A DNA stretch of 64,000 nucleotides from an uncultured Acetatifactor sp. (GTDB taxonomy: Bacteria; Bacillota; Clostridia; Lachnospirales; Lachnospiraceae): assembly GCA_910578215.1 (NCBI GenBank), contig CAJTPH010000001.1:88311-152310 (forward strand), written 5' to 3'. The notes under the pieces were generated by a model. It was not told the DNA's origin. It saw only the letters and a program-made list of their open reading frames with translations, and searched no databases. Below are positions 51,858 through 60,909 of the stretch, in pieces (position 1 is the first letter of the stretch; the number at the start of each line of letters is the position of its first letter). A program made the position numbers and the translations under genes.

Positions 51858-52937
51858 CTACTGCTCCTCCTTTGCATCCGCGGGCTCCGTCCCGCTTTCC
51901 GCCGCACTCTCTCCTGCCGCGGCGTCTTCGGACTCCTCATCCTTTTGGGCGTTCTTTGAAGGCCTTCCTCCGAACAGGCCCTTCCTTGTCTTCTCCTTGG
52001 GCTTTACGTCCTCCGTCAGCTCAAGGAAAATATCCTCCAGGGACTTCTGAACGGGTATCATTTCCATAACAGGCAGCTTTGCCTGCGCAAGAGCATAGAA
52101 TATCTCCTCCCTGGCGTCGGCTCCCTCCTTAAAGACCGCGGCCGCCTTTGCCAGTCCGGGCGTATGCCCCGCTTCCGTTTTCACGGACTCGATGGCAGGT
52201 ACCGCCTCCAACGCCGCCTTCAGCGCCTCCTCGTCACCCTTTACCGTCAGCTGAAGCTCCATGGAGCCCGACATCAGCTTCTGAAGCCCCTCCGGCGAAT
52301 CGCTCGCCACAAGCTGCCCGTGGGCAATAATCATGATATGGTCACATACAGCGCTGACCTCGGACAAAATATGGGAGCTGAGAATAATTGTATGATTTTT
52401 GCCCAGCTCGCGGATCAGGTCGCGGATTTCTATGATCTGCTTGGGGTCCAGCCCTACGGACGGCTCATCCAGCACAATGACCTCCGGGTCTCCCAAAACC
52501 GCCTGAGCAAGCCCCACCCTCTGTCTGTAGCCCTTGGACAGGTTCCTGATCAGGCGTCCGCGCATATCCGAAATCTGTGTCATCTCCATGACCTTTTGTA
52601 TCTGTGCCCTCCGCTCCTTCGCCTCTATCCTTTTCAGCTGGGCGACAAAGGCAAGATACTCCTCCACGGTCATCTCCATGTACAGCGGAGGCAGCTCCGG
52701 AAGATAGCCTATTTTTCTCTTTGCCTCCTCCGGCTGCTTCTGAATATCCTTTCCGTCTATGGTCACCGTTCCGCCGGATGCGGCAATATATCCCGTGAGA
52801 ATATTCATCGTTGTGGATTTTCCCGCGCCGTTGGGACCCAGAAAGCCGTAAATCTGCCCTTTTTCCACACGAAAGGAAAGATTGTCTATGGCCACATGCT
52901 CCCCGTACCTTTTCGTAAGATTTGTCACTTCAATCAT
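51858..52937 (-). CDS. ABC transporter ATP-binding protein (GldA/NatA-like)
   Basis: The 359-residue ATPase has Walker A GPNGAGKST, the signature NLSKGYRQRVGLAQAVLGD, Walker B EVIVLDEPSVGLDP and the H-loop SSHILSEVSAVCDH. After residue 215 it has the usual C-terminal regulatory domain plus a low-complexity Glu/Ala tail (about 320-359). It powers the fused permease encoded immediately downstream. Confidence 0.93.
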   Translation of the reverse strand: MIEVTNLTKRYGEHVAIDNLSFRVEKGQIYGFLGPNGAGKSTTMNILTGYIAASGGTVTIDGKDIQKQPEEAKRKIGYLPELPPLYMEMTVEEYLAFVAQLKRIEAKERRAQIQKVMEMTQISDMRGRLIRNLSKGYRQRVGLAQAVLGDPEVIVLDEPSVGLDPKQIIEIRDLIRELGKNHTIILSSHILSEVSAVCDHIMIIAHGQLVASDSPEGLQKLMSGSMELQLTVKGDEEALKAALEAVPAIESVKTEAGHTPGLAKAAAVFKEGADAREEIFYALAQAKLPVMEMIPVQKSLEDIFLELTEDVKPKEKTRKGLFGGRPSKNAQKDEESEDAAAGESAAESGTEPADAKEEQ

Positions 52938-53016
52938 GTCTTTGATTCATACCTCCCTGTCCGCTCTGCAAGAGGGTGTACAGACACCCGTCCCCGAATA
53001 CTAATCTATGTAACCG

Positions 53017-53041
53017 GAAGAACGCAGGGTCTGCGTTCTTC
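53017..53041. other. Perfect 11-bp hairpin between operons
   Basis: GAAGAACGCAG (53017-53027) pairs with CTGCGTTCTTC (53031-53041) without a U-tract. It lies between the GH2-like gene end and the ATPase gene start. Confidence 0.45.
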
Positions 53042-53100
53042 ACCGATTGCCCGGATGCAATGCACAATTCCAATATGTTTTACCCTGATTATTGTATAAA

Positions 53101-54078
53101 TTAAATGTCACCATTTAGTGATAACTTTGTGAACGTTTTGTGAACCGAAAACGCCCCGCTGCACCCGTCTCCCTCCACGGTGAGCACGACGCAGGGGCCC
53201 TTTGCCGGAATGCCCTGAAATTCAAATTTCTCCTGCCCGCTCATAAATTCAAATAAATGCCCGTCCGAATACAGCGCCAGCCTGTGGCAGCTGCTGTAAA
53301 CGGTAGCGCGAAAGCTGCCGTCGGCCTGCCCTTTTACGCTTTCAGGCACAATATACACAAAGGGCTCCGGATTCCACCTTGCCTTATACCGGTAAAACTC
53401 CGAGGTAAGCCTGCCGCTGTCCGCAAGAACCAGACTTCCCTTACCGCCCCGCAGTACGGGAATGCCTCCAAAGCTTTCCATCTCCTCATTGTATTGCAGG
53501 CATGACACATCTGTCAATATTATAATTCCCAGCCTGTCGCACAACTGCAAAAAGGGCTTGACCAGCCCTTCTCCACGCTCCAAATAAACGCTATTTGCCC
53601 CCAGGCTTAAAAGCTTCTGCATATCGCCCATAATCAGGCTCTGCCCGGCCGCAGAGGCTGCCTCCGCAGGCATTGCGTACCGGACCGTCCGCAGCTCAAA
53701 GGGCGCATTGTTTAAAACAAACCCTTTTCCTGCCTGCCGTCCCATGCTGCGCAGGGGCATAGGGCGGCAGAGCCTGTCTGTACAGATCCCGTTTTCGTCC
53801 CGTATAGACGCTTCCAGGGTATACAGATACGGATCTCTGAGCCCATTCCACAAGTGCGCCTGCAGCAGAATCGCCCTGAGCGGTTCCTCATCCGCCGCCA
53901 ATCCAAGACATTCCAGCACCGTCTCCTGCCGCCCGTCCCGCAGCCAAATATGAACCGTTTCTGCCCGCGGGACACCCGTATAATAAAGCTGCCATTCAAA
54001 ATAAGCCCTTCCTGCCTCCAGCCGCAGACCTGTGGCAACGCCTTCATCCTGTGCCGTTCTGTCAAATGCCAGACTCAT
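53101..54078 (-). CDS. Incomplete GH2-like protein lacking the catalytic barrel end
   Basis: The 325-residue protein matches the middle of a GH2 beta-galactosidase/glucuronidase: an Ig-like domain with LWNGLRDPYLYTLEASIRDE, then GFVLNNAPFELRTVRYAM, LLSLGANSVYLERG and FLQLCDRLGIIILTD, the first strands of the TIM barrel. It then switches to an unrelated C-terminal region. The sugar-binding N-domain and both catalytic glutamates are absent, so it is probably not an active glycosidase. It starts in an ATGA overlap with the sugar transporter gene. Confidence 0.65.
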   Translation of the reverse strand: MSLAFDRTAQDEGVATGLRLEAGRAYFEWQLYYTGVPRAETVHIWLRDGRQETVLECLGLAADEEPLRAILLQAHLWNGLRDPYLYTLEASIRDENGICTDRLCRPMPLRSMGRQAGKGFVLNNAPFELRTVRYAMPAEAASAAGQSLIMGDMQKLLSLGANSVYLERGEGLVKPFLQLCDRLGIIILTDVSCLQYNEEMESFGGIPVLRGGKGSLVLADSGRLTSEFYRYKARWNPEPFVYIVPESVKGQADGSFRATVYSSCHRLALYSDGHLFEFMSGQEKFEFQGIPAKGPCVVLTVEGDGCSGAFSVHKTFTKLSLNGDI

Positions 54079-55517
54079 CTTCCGCCCTCCTGCTTCTCCC
54101 TTTTCTCCTGAAGAATCGCGGTATTCTTTTCCACCTCCCTGCGGGTAAGCGGATAAGCGAACTGCATGATCAAAAACACGATCAGGTAGCATACTCCCGG
54201 CACCAGCGTCGCCACCGTATAGATTCTCTGGGAAACGGCTTCCGTCTGGGACGGCGCCTCCGAGACATATCCGATAGCCGTCAGCACAAAGCCGCCCAAG
54301 CCGCCTGCCAGCGCCTGCCCCACCTTTCTGGCAAAGGAATACACCGCATAAACCGTTCCGTCCTCCCGCTTTCCGGTGGCAACCTCCTGATAATCTATGA
54401 TATCCGTGATAAACGCCCAGATAATCAGGTTAAACAGCCCCACACCTATGGTTCCGCAGAAAAGGAACGCCATAAACAGGGGAATGCTCTCTATCCTCAG
54501 AAAGAAAAGCACGATATAGACGATTCCCGCAAGCAGCATCCCCAGGGCTCCCACCTCCTTCTTGCCGACGTCAGCGGCGATTTTGGAGATAAAGGGCGCA
54601 AGAAGGAACACGCCCGCAATGCTCACCACATTGACGGCGGCAAGCGCCTTGGCGTTTTTAAAATAATCCAAAAAGAGATAATTATTCATGGCCTGTCCCA
54701 TCATGCTGGCAAGCAAAAGCACCAGCGCCGCGCAGACAAGCGCCAGAAGGGGACGGTTTTTCCCCAGCCCCGCAAGCATGGCTCCCACGCCTTCCTTTTT
54801 CGCCTCCTTTTTCTCAAAGGAGACCCGCTCCCTGCAGAGAAAATAGCAGAGCGCGTAGCATAAAACAGACAGTACGCCAAACACTGCCGCCGTCACGGTA
54901 AAGCTCACCGGCTTTACGATCTGGCTGCCGTCCTCCCCAGTCTCATAGACCACCAGAGGAACCAGCACGCCCACGATCAGCCCGGCAAGACTGGCGCCAA
55001 TGCTCCGGAAGGTAGACAGGGACGCCCGGTTCTTTATATCCGTGCTGATGACCGACGCCATGGAGCCGTAGGGAATATTGATGGCCGTGTAACAAAAGCT
55101 GCTCCACAAAAGATAGGTCACCGTCATATAGACGATCTTTGCCCAATATGCCCATCCCTGTACAAAATAAAGATACATTATGGTGCTTGCAACGGCCACG
55201 GGAATACTCATTCTCCGTATCCAGGGCCGAAACCTCCCGTCCCTTGCGGGCTGCAGATGATCCACGATACGCCCCATGGTCACATCGGTAAAGGCGTCAA
55301 CAATCCTTGCCCCCATGAACAGCAGCCCCACCACAAAACCGCTTACACCCAAAACCTTTGTGTAAAACACCATCAGATAATTGCTGGCAAACAGAAAGCT
55401 GAAATCGTTTCCGAAATCGCCGAACATATAGCCGATCTTGTCAGGCAGCCCAAACGGGCGCTCCGAACCGCTCTTGTCCGTCCTGACATTTCCCCTGTCG
55501 TCCACTTGCTTTAACAT
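54075..55517 (-). CDS. GPH-family sugar:cation symporter
   Basis: The 480-residue protein has twelve membrane segments and the glycoside-pentoside-hexuronide landmarks: KIGYMFGDFGNDFSFLFASN, FYTKVLGVSGFVVGLLF, ARIVDAFTDVTMGRIVDHLQ and RDGRFRPWIRR. Members import beta-glucuronides, melibiose or xylosides with Na+ or H+. The coupled GH2-like gene downstream points to a glucuronide or galactoside, though that protein is degenerate. A divergent N-terminus precedes the first helix. Confidence 0.9.
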   Translation of the reverse strand: MLKQVDDRGNVRTDKSGSERPFGLPDKIGYMFGDFGNDFSFLFASNYLMVFYTKVLGVSGFVVGLLFMGARIVDAFTDVTMGRIVDHLQPARDGRFRPWIRRMSIPVAVASTIMYLYFVQGWAYWAKIVYMTVTYLLWSSFCYTAINIPYGSMASVISTDIKNRASLSTFRSIGASLAGLIVGVLVPLVVYETGEDGSQIVKPVSFTVTAAVFGVLSVLCYALCYFLCRERVSFEKKEAKKEGVGAMLAGLGKNRPLLALVCAALVLLLASMMGQAMNNYLFLDYFKNAKALAAVNVVSIAGVFLLAPFISKIAADVGKKEVGALGMLLAGIVYIVLFFLRIESIPLFMAFLFCGTIGVGLFNLIIWAFITDIIDYQEVATGKREDGTVYAVYSFARKVGQALAGGLGGFVLTAIGYVSEAPSQTEAVSQRIYTVATLVPGVCYLIVFLIMQFAYPLTRREVEKNTAILQEKREKQEGGR

Positions 55518-55736
55518 ATATTAACCGCACCTTTCCCACACCGGCATCCGCCGTACAAGCCCGGGTCTCACAAGCTCATAAAGCTTTTCAGGCCCGTACC
55601 GCGCATCCGAAGCTTCTGCATAAATTTCTTAAAATAACGCAGTACTAGCATTGCACGGTGTGGGAAATATTATTCACGGCGTTCCTTCGCCGGACGGAGA
55701 CAAATCCCTTTTGCCTGCCAAAATCCCCGCATTCTG

Positions 55737-56024
55737 TCATTTCATAATATATGTATCCTGCTCGTCAAAAATTTCCATGGTCATCAAAACGCCAAGACGA
55801 TACCCATGTATAAAACGGTTTTGCGCATAGCTGCAGCATTCCTCATAGACCGTGTCCACAAGGTCGCTCAAAAGCTCTCTCTCCTCGTCGTTCAGCTTTT
55901 CCTCCAGCTCCTCCTGCAGCCTGCAGGCCTTCTCCGAAAGCTCCATATGCTCCGGGCTGCGCCTCTCAAATTCCTCCTCCACACAAAGACTGCCGTCCGC
56001 AAATGCGTCTAATATTTTTCCCAT
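55737..56024 (-). CDS. DUF6809 family small protein
   Basis: This 95-residue helical protein (MGKILDAFADGSLCVEEEFE ... RFIHGYRLGVLMTMEIFDEQ) fits the DUF6809 pattern of small helical proteins of Firmicutes with a C-terminal 'F..GFRLG..m..E' helix. Function unknown. ATG 56024 has AAAGGAC ahead. A promoter with a dyad lies at 56110-56140. Confidence 0.7.
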   Translation of the reverse strand: MGKILDAFADGSLCVEEEFERRSPEHMELSEKACRLQEELEEKLNDEERELLSDLVDTVYEECCSYAQNRFIHGYRLGVLMTMEIFDEQDTYIMK

Positions 56025-56109
56025 TGTTCTGTGCTCGTCCTTTCTTTTTACCCATTTCATCCTTTGTTTTTGTTTATATCAATTGTATTATTTGTCTACC
56101 GTATCTGCT

Positions 56110-56140
56110 ATTATACTTGATTACCTTCAACCAATCAAGT
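56110..56140 (-). promoter_or_regulatory. Promoter with operator-like dyad for the DUF6809 gene
   Basis: On the minus strand TTGATT (56138-56133), 17 bp and TATAAT (56115-56110). The dyad ACTTGATT/AATCAAGT (56115-56122 and 56133-56140) overlaps the -35 box and borders the -10. The remainder of 56141-56369 shows no gene. Confidence 0.55.
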
Positions 56141-56369
56141 AATTTTTTCATCTTTAATAAATTTTATGCCGCTCATTAAGTACCTTTCCCGTTGGCGCAG
56201 GCCCCGGCGTAAAAAAACAAAAAAGAGACTGCCGCAAAACTCAGAGAAAGTACAAAACATGGTTTTCCTAATTCGATTGTATACACCATATATTGTACGA
56301 TATCTTTGTTTTGCAACAGCCCCACAGGCAATTTTGATTTGCAATTTTGAGCGGCCGCTTACGCCTTCC

Positions 56370-57560
56370 CTACAGAAAACATTTCTTGTAGGCATCCTTC
56401 GCAAATTTGTAATCAAATGCCGCTCTCACCTGCGCAAACTGCTCTCCGAAGTAATCCGCCCGGGCTTCCATATAATCGCTGACCGCCAGTGTCCGCACCT
56501 GCCCGTCTTCGTCTGTTTCAAGCCCCGGCAGGGTAAGCGGCAACGTATGAACGCCGCTTCTGTCAAGCAGAATAAAATAACGCCACCATCTTAAAAATGC
56601 CTGCATATTGTTCTCCGTAGTATCCCTGTTTTCCTCATCCTTGGCATCCTCGGCCGCCACCCGCAGATCATCCTCATACCCCTCAAAATTCCCTCCGGCG
56701 GCACACAGGAGCCTGTCAAAGCTGTTGGAGTCCTCGTGCCGCTGGCTTTCCCCGGGAAGCGTGCTCCAGTATTTCCCGTAAAAATAGTCAAACATATCCT
56801 TTTTCCCGTTCCAGACGCAGGCCTGCAGCACGGTGGAGTACATGGACGCCGGCTCCGCCACCTCACAGTATTTGTAACACCACACATGTTTTTGGGGAAT
56901 ATTTTTATTAATCAGGTCGAGCATCAGCGTTTCCCCCTGCCTGTACTGACCGTTCAAAATCAACTGCTCTAAATAGTCCGTATGCGCACACACATAACAG
57001 TTGGTGATTTCCTTTTCATGCTTCAGGAAGCTGCGCGCCGCCGCCTGCGCCCTGTCCGAGTCACGATATAGACAGCTCAGGTACATCTCGTCCTGATAAT
57101 ATTCATACAGATGACCGTATTTTTGCGCCGTTTCCTCATATCTGCGCATAAAATCTTCCATTTTCGCATCGTCTATCTGATAATAACCCACATAGGCCTG
57201 AAAAATCCTGGTGCATATCCACACATTGAGAAGCGCCATATCCGTCCCCGGATAGTTCGGAAGCGCGCTGTCCATATAGAGCTCGCTGTCCCTGTAATAT
57301 ACCTCCGCATATTTTACGATCTGCCGGTAATTCTGAGTACGCATGTCCGCATACATCAAATTATACAGGGTGTTAAAATAGATATACCATTCCTTCTCCT
57401 GCCTGGAAATATTTATAATTTTCTTGAACAGCGCGGACAACGCCTTATAATTTTTCTCATACAGATCATAGCTTCCCTGCGTGAGCTTCTGGGCCCTGCG
57501 CATCATATCCGCCAGCTCCTGATTTGCTATCTGGGCAAATCGCACCTTTTCATATACCAT
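56370..57560 (-). CDS. Helical (TPR-like) protein encoded with the HSP90 homologue
   Basis: The 396-residue protein is entirely helical, with repeated antiparallel pairs of 30-40 residues (EKEWYIYFNTLYNLMYADMR, MEDFMRRYEETAQKYGHLYE, HTDYLEQLILNGQYRQGETL), so a TPR-like solenoid is likely. No enzyme motif is present. AGGAGG precedes ATG 57560, 43 nt after the HSP90 gene stop. Its place right behind an HSP90 gene suggests a co-chaperone or dedicated client (inference). Confidence 0.65.
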   Translation of the reverse strand: MVYEKVRFAQIANQELADMMRRAQKLTQGSYDLYEKNYKALSALFKKIINISRQEKEWYIYFNTLYNLMYADMRTQNYRQIVKYAEVYYRDSELYMDSALPNYPGTDMALLNVWICTRIFQAYVGYYQIDDAKMEDFMRRYEETAQKYGHLYEYYQDEMYLSCLYRDSDRAQAAARSFLKHEKEITNCYVCAHTDYLEQLILNGQYRQGETLMLDLINKNIPQKHVWCYKYCEVAEPASMYSTVLQACVWNGKKDMFDYFYGKYWSTLPGESQRHEDSNSFDRLLCAAGGNFEGYEDDLRVAAEDAKDEENRDTTENNMQAFLRWWRYFILLDRSGVHTLPLTLPGLETDEDGQVRTLAVSDYMEARADYFGEQFAQVRAAFDYKFAKDAYKKCFL

Positions 57561-57603
57561 TCTCAATCCTCCTGTTCCGGTTCCGTCTCTGCTCCCAAAG
57601 CCT

Positions 57604-59379
57604 TTATTTCTCTCCATGCAGCGCGTATTCCATCAGGCTGCGCAGGCATTGGTTCATAAGCTCCGTTTCCTTTGCCGAAAGAGTGTAGTGTCCCGCCAGC
57701 ATGGCCTGTATGTAAATCACATGAATCAGGGTCTGCGCCAGCTTCGGGTCCCTCACCTGCCCAAGGCTTTGGATAAAGCCGTTGCCGCTGTTTAAGTACA
57801 GCCGGTTCCCCTCCTGCGCTTCCTCCGCGCCGAAATCAAAGCCTTCAAAAAACCCGGAATAGCTGCTCTCGTCCATCGCATCCGTCAAAGCCGTATCCTC
57901 GCCCGGCACATACAGGGCCTGCAGGCTGTTGGGCGAAAAGCTCTTACATTGGACACCGCACCGAAAGGCCTCCAGCCCCTGCCGCGCCCAGTTCAGGAAC
58001 GGCGCAAGCTTTAGTGAGAGCTCCTCCGGCGCATCCTCCAAAATATGCTCATAGGAGCCGTTGTCAAACGCCTGGATGCGGACATTTTTATAAAACTTCG
58101 TCAGCCTCTGCAGCAGCCCCGCGTCATAGATATAGCCGCCGTTGATGAGCAGGCTTTTTGTCCCCTCCAGCAAAGGGCTGATCCGCCTGAAATCATCCAG
58201 CTCCACGCAATAGCTGACCGAAACCTTTTTTGCCGCGTTGACAATCTGGAAGCCCGTCATAGACCCCTGATTCGTGGGAAACGTCAGAAACGGAAAGAAC
58301 AGCTTGTATATCTGCTCGTTTTCCATCGCAAGGGACTTGATCGCCACATTGTGAATCTGCGTCAGCAGCTTTAATTTTCTGACATCATACTGGGACAGAG
58401 CTACGAAATAATCAAAAATGCTCTTTTCTATCTGGTTTTTTGCCCTCAGGAGCTTCCCGTCCCGGGTAAAGCCCTCTCTTGACGCCGTGGGTGTCAGGTC
58501 GTCCATATTTATGATGCAGCGCGTAAAAAACGCCCACTGGGGAATCAGATCCCTGCCGTCATCCGACACATACATATCCTTCAAAAATATTTTATGCCGC
58601 GCCGTGGTCCTGGAGGCGCTGGCCGGAATGGCGGAAACAAAGGCGTATCCCTTCATTCCGTCCCCTGTCAGCGGAATGACGTCAAAAAACTGTTCCTCAA
58701 AGACCTGCTCTCCAAAGGCCATCATGTCCTCCGCCATGCTAATCTGCTGCCGCCAGGGAATAAAATTGCTGTTGACGATTTTTTGAACGCTCTCCCCGTC
58801 AAAGAAAACAGGCGTGCGCAGCAGAAAGGCATACTCCGCCAGATTGTCTATAATTTCCTGCTCCTTAAAAAAATCATACTTGCTCCCTGACAGCTGAAGA
58901 TGGACCTGCGTTCCCGGCTCCATCTGCTTCTTCGGCTCCGTTATAACATATGAGCCGTCGCTTTTGCCGACCCATTGATATGTCTTTTCCTCCGTGGCAG
59001 AGCGGGTCAAAACCTTAATTTCGCCGGTCACAAGAAAGCAGGATAAAAGCCCTATGCCAAACTGCCCGATAAAGCTGTTTCGCACCGTGTCCTGCCGTTT
59101 TGAGGACTGCCCGATAACCGACAGAAAGGAGTGGATCTCCTCCTTGGTCAGCCCGATGCCGTTATCCTCAAAAACGAGCTTCGCGCCTTTTGTGTTTTTC
59201 CGGTACGTAACCGTCACCTTTCCCTCCGGACAGGAGGCGTCCGCCCTTTTTCTCGCGCCAATGGCATCCACCGCGTTTTGCAGAAGCTCGCGCAGAAAGA
59301 CCTTGTCGCTGGAATAAAGATTGTCGCTTAAAAGACGGATAATACCCTTTAAATCTACCTTGAAATTATAATTTGCCAT
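57604..59379 (-). CDS. HSP90 family protein (HtpG-like)
   Basis: The 591-residue chaperone has the GHKL ATPase motifs ELLQNAVDAIGARK, VFEDNGIGLTKEEI and IGQFGIGLLSCFLV, then a middle domain (IPLTGDGMKGYAFVSAIPAS, KIFLKDMYVSDDGRDLIPQW, SREGFTRDGKLL) and a shorter C-terminal domain. It departs from classic HtpG at conserved spots (QNAVDA rather than SNASDA) and is shorter than the usual ~620-640 residues, so it is a divergent paralogue class common in Firmicutes. Confidence 0.88.
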   Translation of the reverse strand: MANYNFKVDLKGIIRLLSDNLYSSDKVFLRELLQNAVDAIGARKRADASCPEGKVTVTYRKNTKGAKLVFEDNGIGLTKEEIHSFLSVIGQSSKRQDTVRNSFIGQFGIGLLSCFLVTGEIKVLTRSATEEKTYQWVGKSDGSYVITEPKKQMEPGTQVHLQLSGSKYDFFKEQEIIDNLAEYAFLLRTPVFFDGESVQKIVNSNFIPWRQQISMAEDMMAFGEQVFEEQFFDVIPLTGDGMKGYAFVSAIPASASRTTARHKIFLKDMYVSDDGRDLIPQWAFFTRCIINMDDLTPTASREGFTRDGKLLRAKNQIEKSIFDYFVALSQYDVRKLKLLTQIHNVAIKSLAMENEQIYKLFFPFLTFPTNQGSMTGFQIVNAAKKVSVSYCVELDDFRRISPLLEGTKSLLINGGYIYDAGLLQRLTKFYKNVRIQAFDNGSYEHILEDAPEELSLKLAPFLNWARQGLEAFRCGVQCKSFSPNSLQALYVPGEDTALTDAMDESSYSGFFEGFDFGAEEAQEGNRLYLNSGNGFIQSLGQVRDPKLAQTLIHVIYIQAMLAGHYTLSAKETELMNQCLRSLMEYALHGEK

Positions 59380-59544
59380 ATCAATGCCCCTTTGCCCATA
59401 TGAATCAATTTGATGACAATTGTACTTTATATTTTAGCGCATATGCCGTATAATTTCAATATAAGAAAAAACGCCCCGCTGTAAAAGTAAGGCATTGTGT
59501 TTTACGGATTGTGAGCTATAATTACAGCAGGAGGGAACGAAGCC

Positions 59545-60249
59545 ATGAATATTACCTATATTTTTCACAGCGGTTTTTTGATAGAAACAAGCGAATGCTA
59601 TTATATTTTCGATTACTGGAAGGGCGGTCTGCCTGCGCTGGATGCGTCCAAGCCTGTTTTTGTCTTTGCAAGCCACTGCCACGCAGACCATTATAATCCG
59701 GAAATATTTACCTTACTCCGTTCCCGGGGCATGAGACAGATCACCGCCGTCCTCGCCAAGGATATTCCCCAAAAGCGCTGGCCCGCATTTTTGCAGCCCG
59801 CGGGCAGCATACCCGTGGTGAAAGCCCGCCACAGCACGGAGTACGATCTGCCCTTTCACACCCGCGTGCAGACCCTGCTTTCCACCGACAGCGGCGTCGC
59901 TTATTTGGTTTCCTGCCCTGAGGGAACTATCTTCCACGCGGGAGACCTGAACGAATGGAACAGCCCCGATACCCCCGAGCAGGAACGCCGGCAGATGACC
60001 GGCAGCTACCGCGCCGCCGTAAATAAGCTGAAGGGAAAAGCCATCGACGCTGCCTTCCTTCCCCTGGACCCCCGCTTAAGGGGGGGCTATGCCGACGGCT
60101 TTTTATACTTTATAAAAAACATAAACGTAAAGCAGGTGTTCCCCATGCACTATTGGGAGCAGCCGGAAATCATCGGGCAATTCCGGGCAGAGTTTCCGCA
60201 GTTTAAAGAAACGGTGAAGGATACGGAGCAGCAAAGGCCTGTCCTATAG
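59545..60249 (+). CDS. Metallo-beta-lactamase-fold hydrolase
   Basis: The 234-residue protein has the zinc motif H44-x-H46-x-D48-H49 (SHCHADHY), an internal histidine in ARHSTEYDL, FHAGDLNEW and a late histidine in FPMHYWEQPE. It resembles UlaG/L-ascorbate-lactonase-like MBL proteins. The substrate is unknown. GGAGG precedes ATG. It is divergent from the HSP90 gene. Confidence 0.82.
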   Translation: MNITYIFHSGFLIETSECYYIFDYWKGGLPALDASKPVFVFASHCHADHYNPEIFTLLRSRGMRQITAVLAKDIPQKRWPAFLQPAGSIPVVKARHSTEYDLPFHTRVQTLLSTDSGVAYLVSCPEGTIFHAGDLNEWNSPDTPEQERRQMTGSYRAAVNKLKGKAIDAAFLPLDPRLRGGYADGFLYFIKNINVKQVFPMHYWEQPEIIGQFRAEFPQFKETVKDTEQQRPVL

Positions 60250-60297
60250 ACCTGTCCTCCCGCCCGGCATTTCTCCGGTGTCTTACCCTGCTCCGTT

Positions 60298-60651
60298 TTA
60301 AGCTCCCTGCAGCTGCTTTAATGCCTCCACGGTCCGCGTATATTCCGCCCTGACAATCTCCATATACGCCTCGTCCGCAGGCGCGTTCCCGCCCCGGAGC
60401 ATCTCCGTAAACTCCGCGCTCACATCATGCAGCCTTGAAAAGCTCAGATTGGCTGCAACGCCCTTCAGGGTATGCGCCGCACGGAAGGCCTCCTCATAAT
60501 TTTTATCCCCCAGCGCTTTCTCCAGCTCCTCAAAGCTTGTATCATTCAAAAACTTCAGAGCAAATCTTTCCACCAGCTTCTCATTGCTCAGACGCTTTAA
60601 CGCCCCGTCAAGATCGGCTCCCAATATTTCATAGCACTCCTTCAGTGTCAT
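60298..60651 (-). CDS. Stand-alone Hpt (histidine phosphotransfer) protein
   Basis: The 117-residue four-helix protein has the phosphoacceptor H60 in FRAAHTLKGVAANLSFSRL. No kinase or receiver gene lies next to it, so it must serve a phosphorelay encoded elsewhere. It converges on the MBL gene. TTTAT-rich DNA and an AGGAGG site precede ATG 60651. Confidence 0.88.
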   Translation of the reverse strand: MTLKECYEILGADLDGALKRLSNEKLVERFALKFLNDTSFEELEKALGDKNYEEAFRAAHTLKGVAANLSFSRLHDVSAEFTEMLRGGNAPADEAYMEIVRAEYTRTVEALKQLQGA

Positions 60652-60772
60652 AATAAACCTCCTGTATCTTCATATAATCTGTACGGCATACAGCCTCATT
60701 GCCGACATAATCCTAGTATAATATAACCGCCCCCTAAATAGCAAGCTATTTATCTGTCTTCCCTGTTTTTCC

Positions 60773-60909
60773 AGTAACAGTTCAGCCTTCGGCTAAACTG
60801 TTACACTGATGCACACAAAATGAGTTTTCAACTCATTTTGGCGCTCGCAAGTCTCGCAAAATTGCATAAGGATGCAATTTTGACTTCGCGGTACTGTAGA
60901 ACTGTTACT
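60773..60909. repeat. Palindromic multi-hairpin repeat element (137 bp)
   Basis: Ends AGTAACAGTTC (60773-60783) and GAACTGTTACT (60899-60909) are perfect inverses. Between them lie further stems: CAAAATGAGTT/AACTCATTTTG (60816-60840) and CAAAATTGCAT-aagg-ATGCAATTTTG (60857-60882), plus a small TTCGG stem. The right end contains the TrmL stop codon. It has the form of a non-autonomous palindromic repeat; similar strings occur in other Lachnospiraceae genomes by recollection only. Confidence 0.65.

Noticed and set aside
60298..60651. Hpt gene as part of a local phosphorelay
   Set aside because: Neighbouring genes encode neither a kinase nor a receiver; the only two-component pair in the window is 35 kb away and needs no Hpt.
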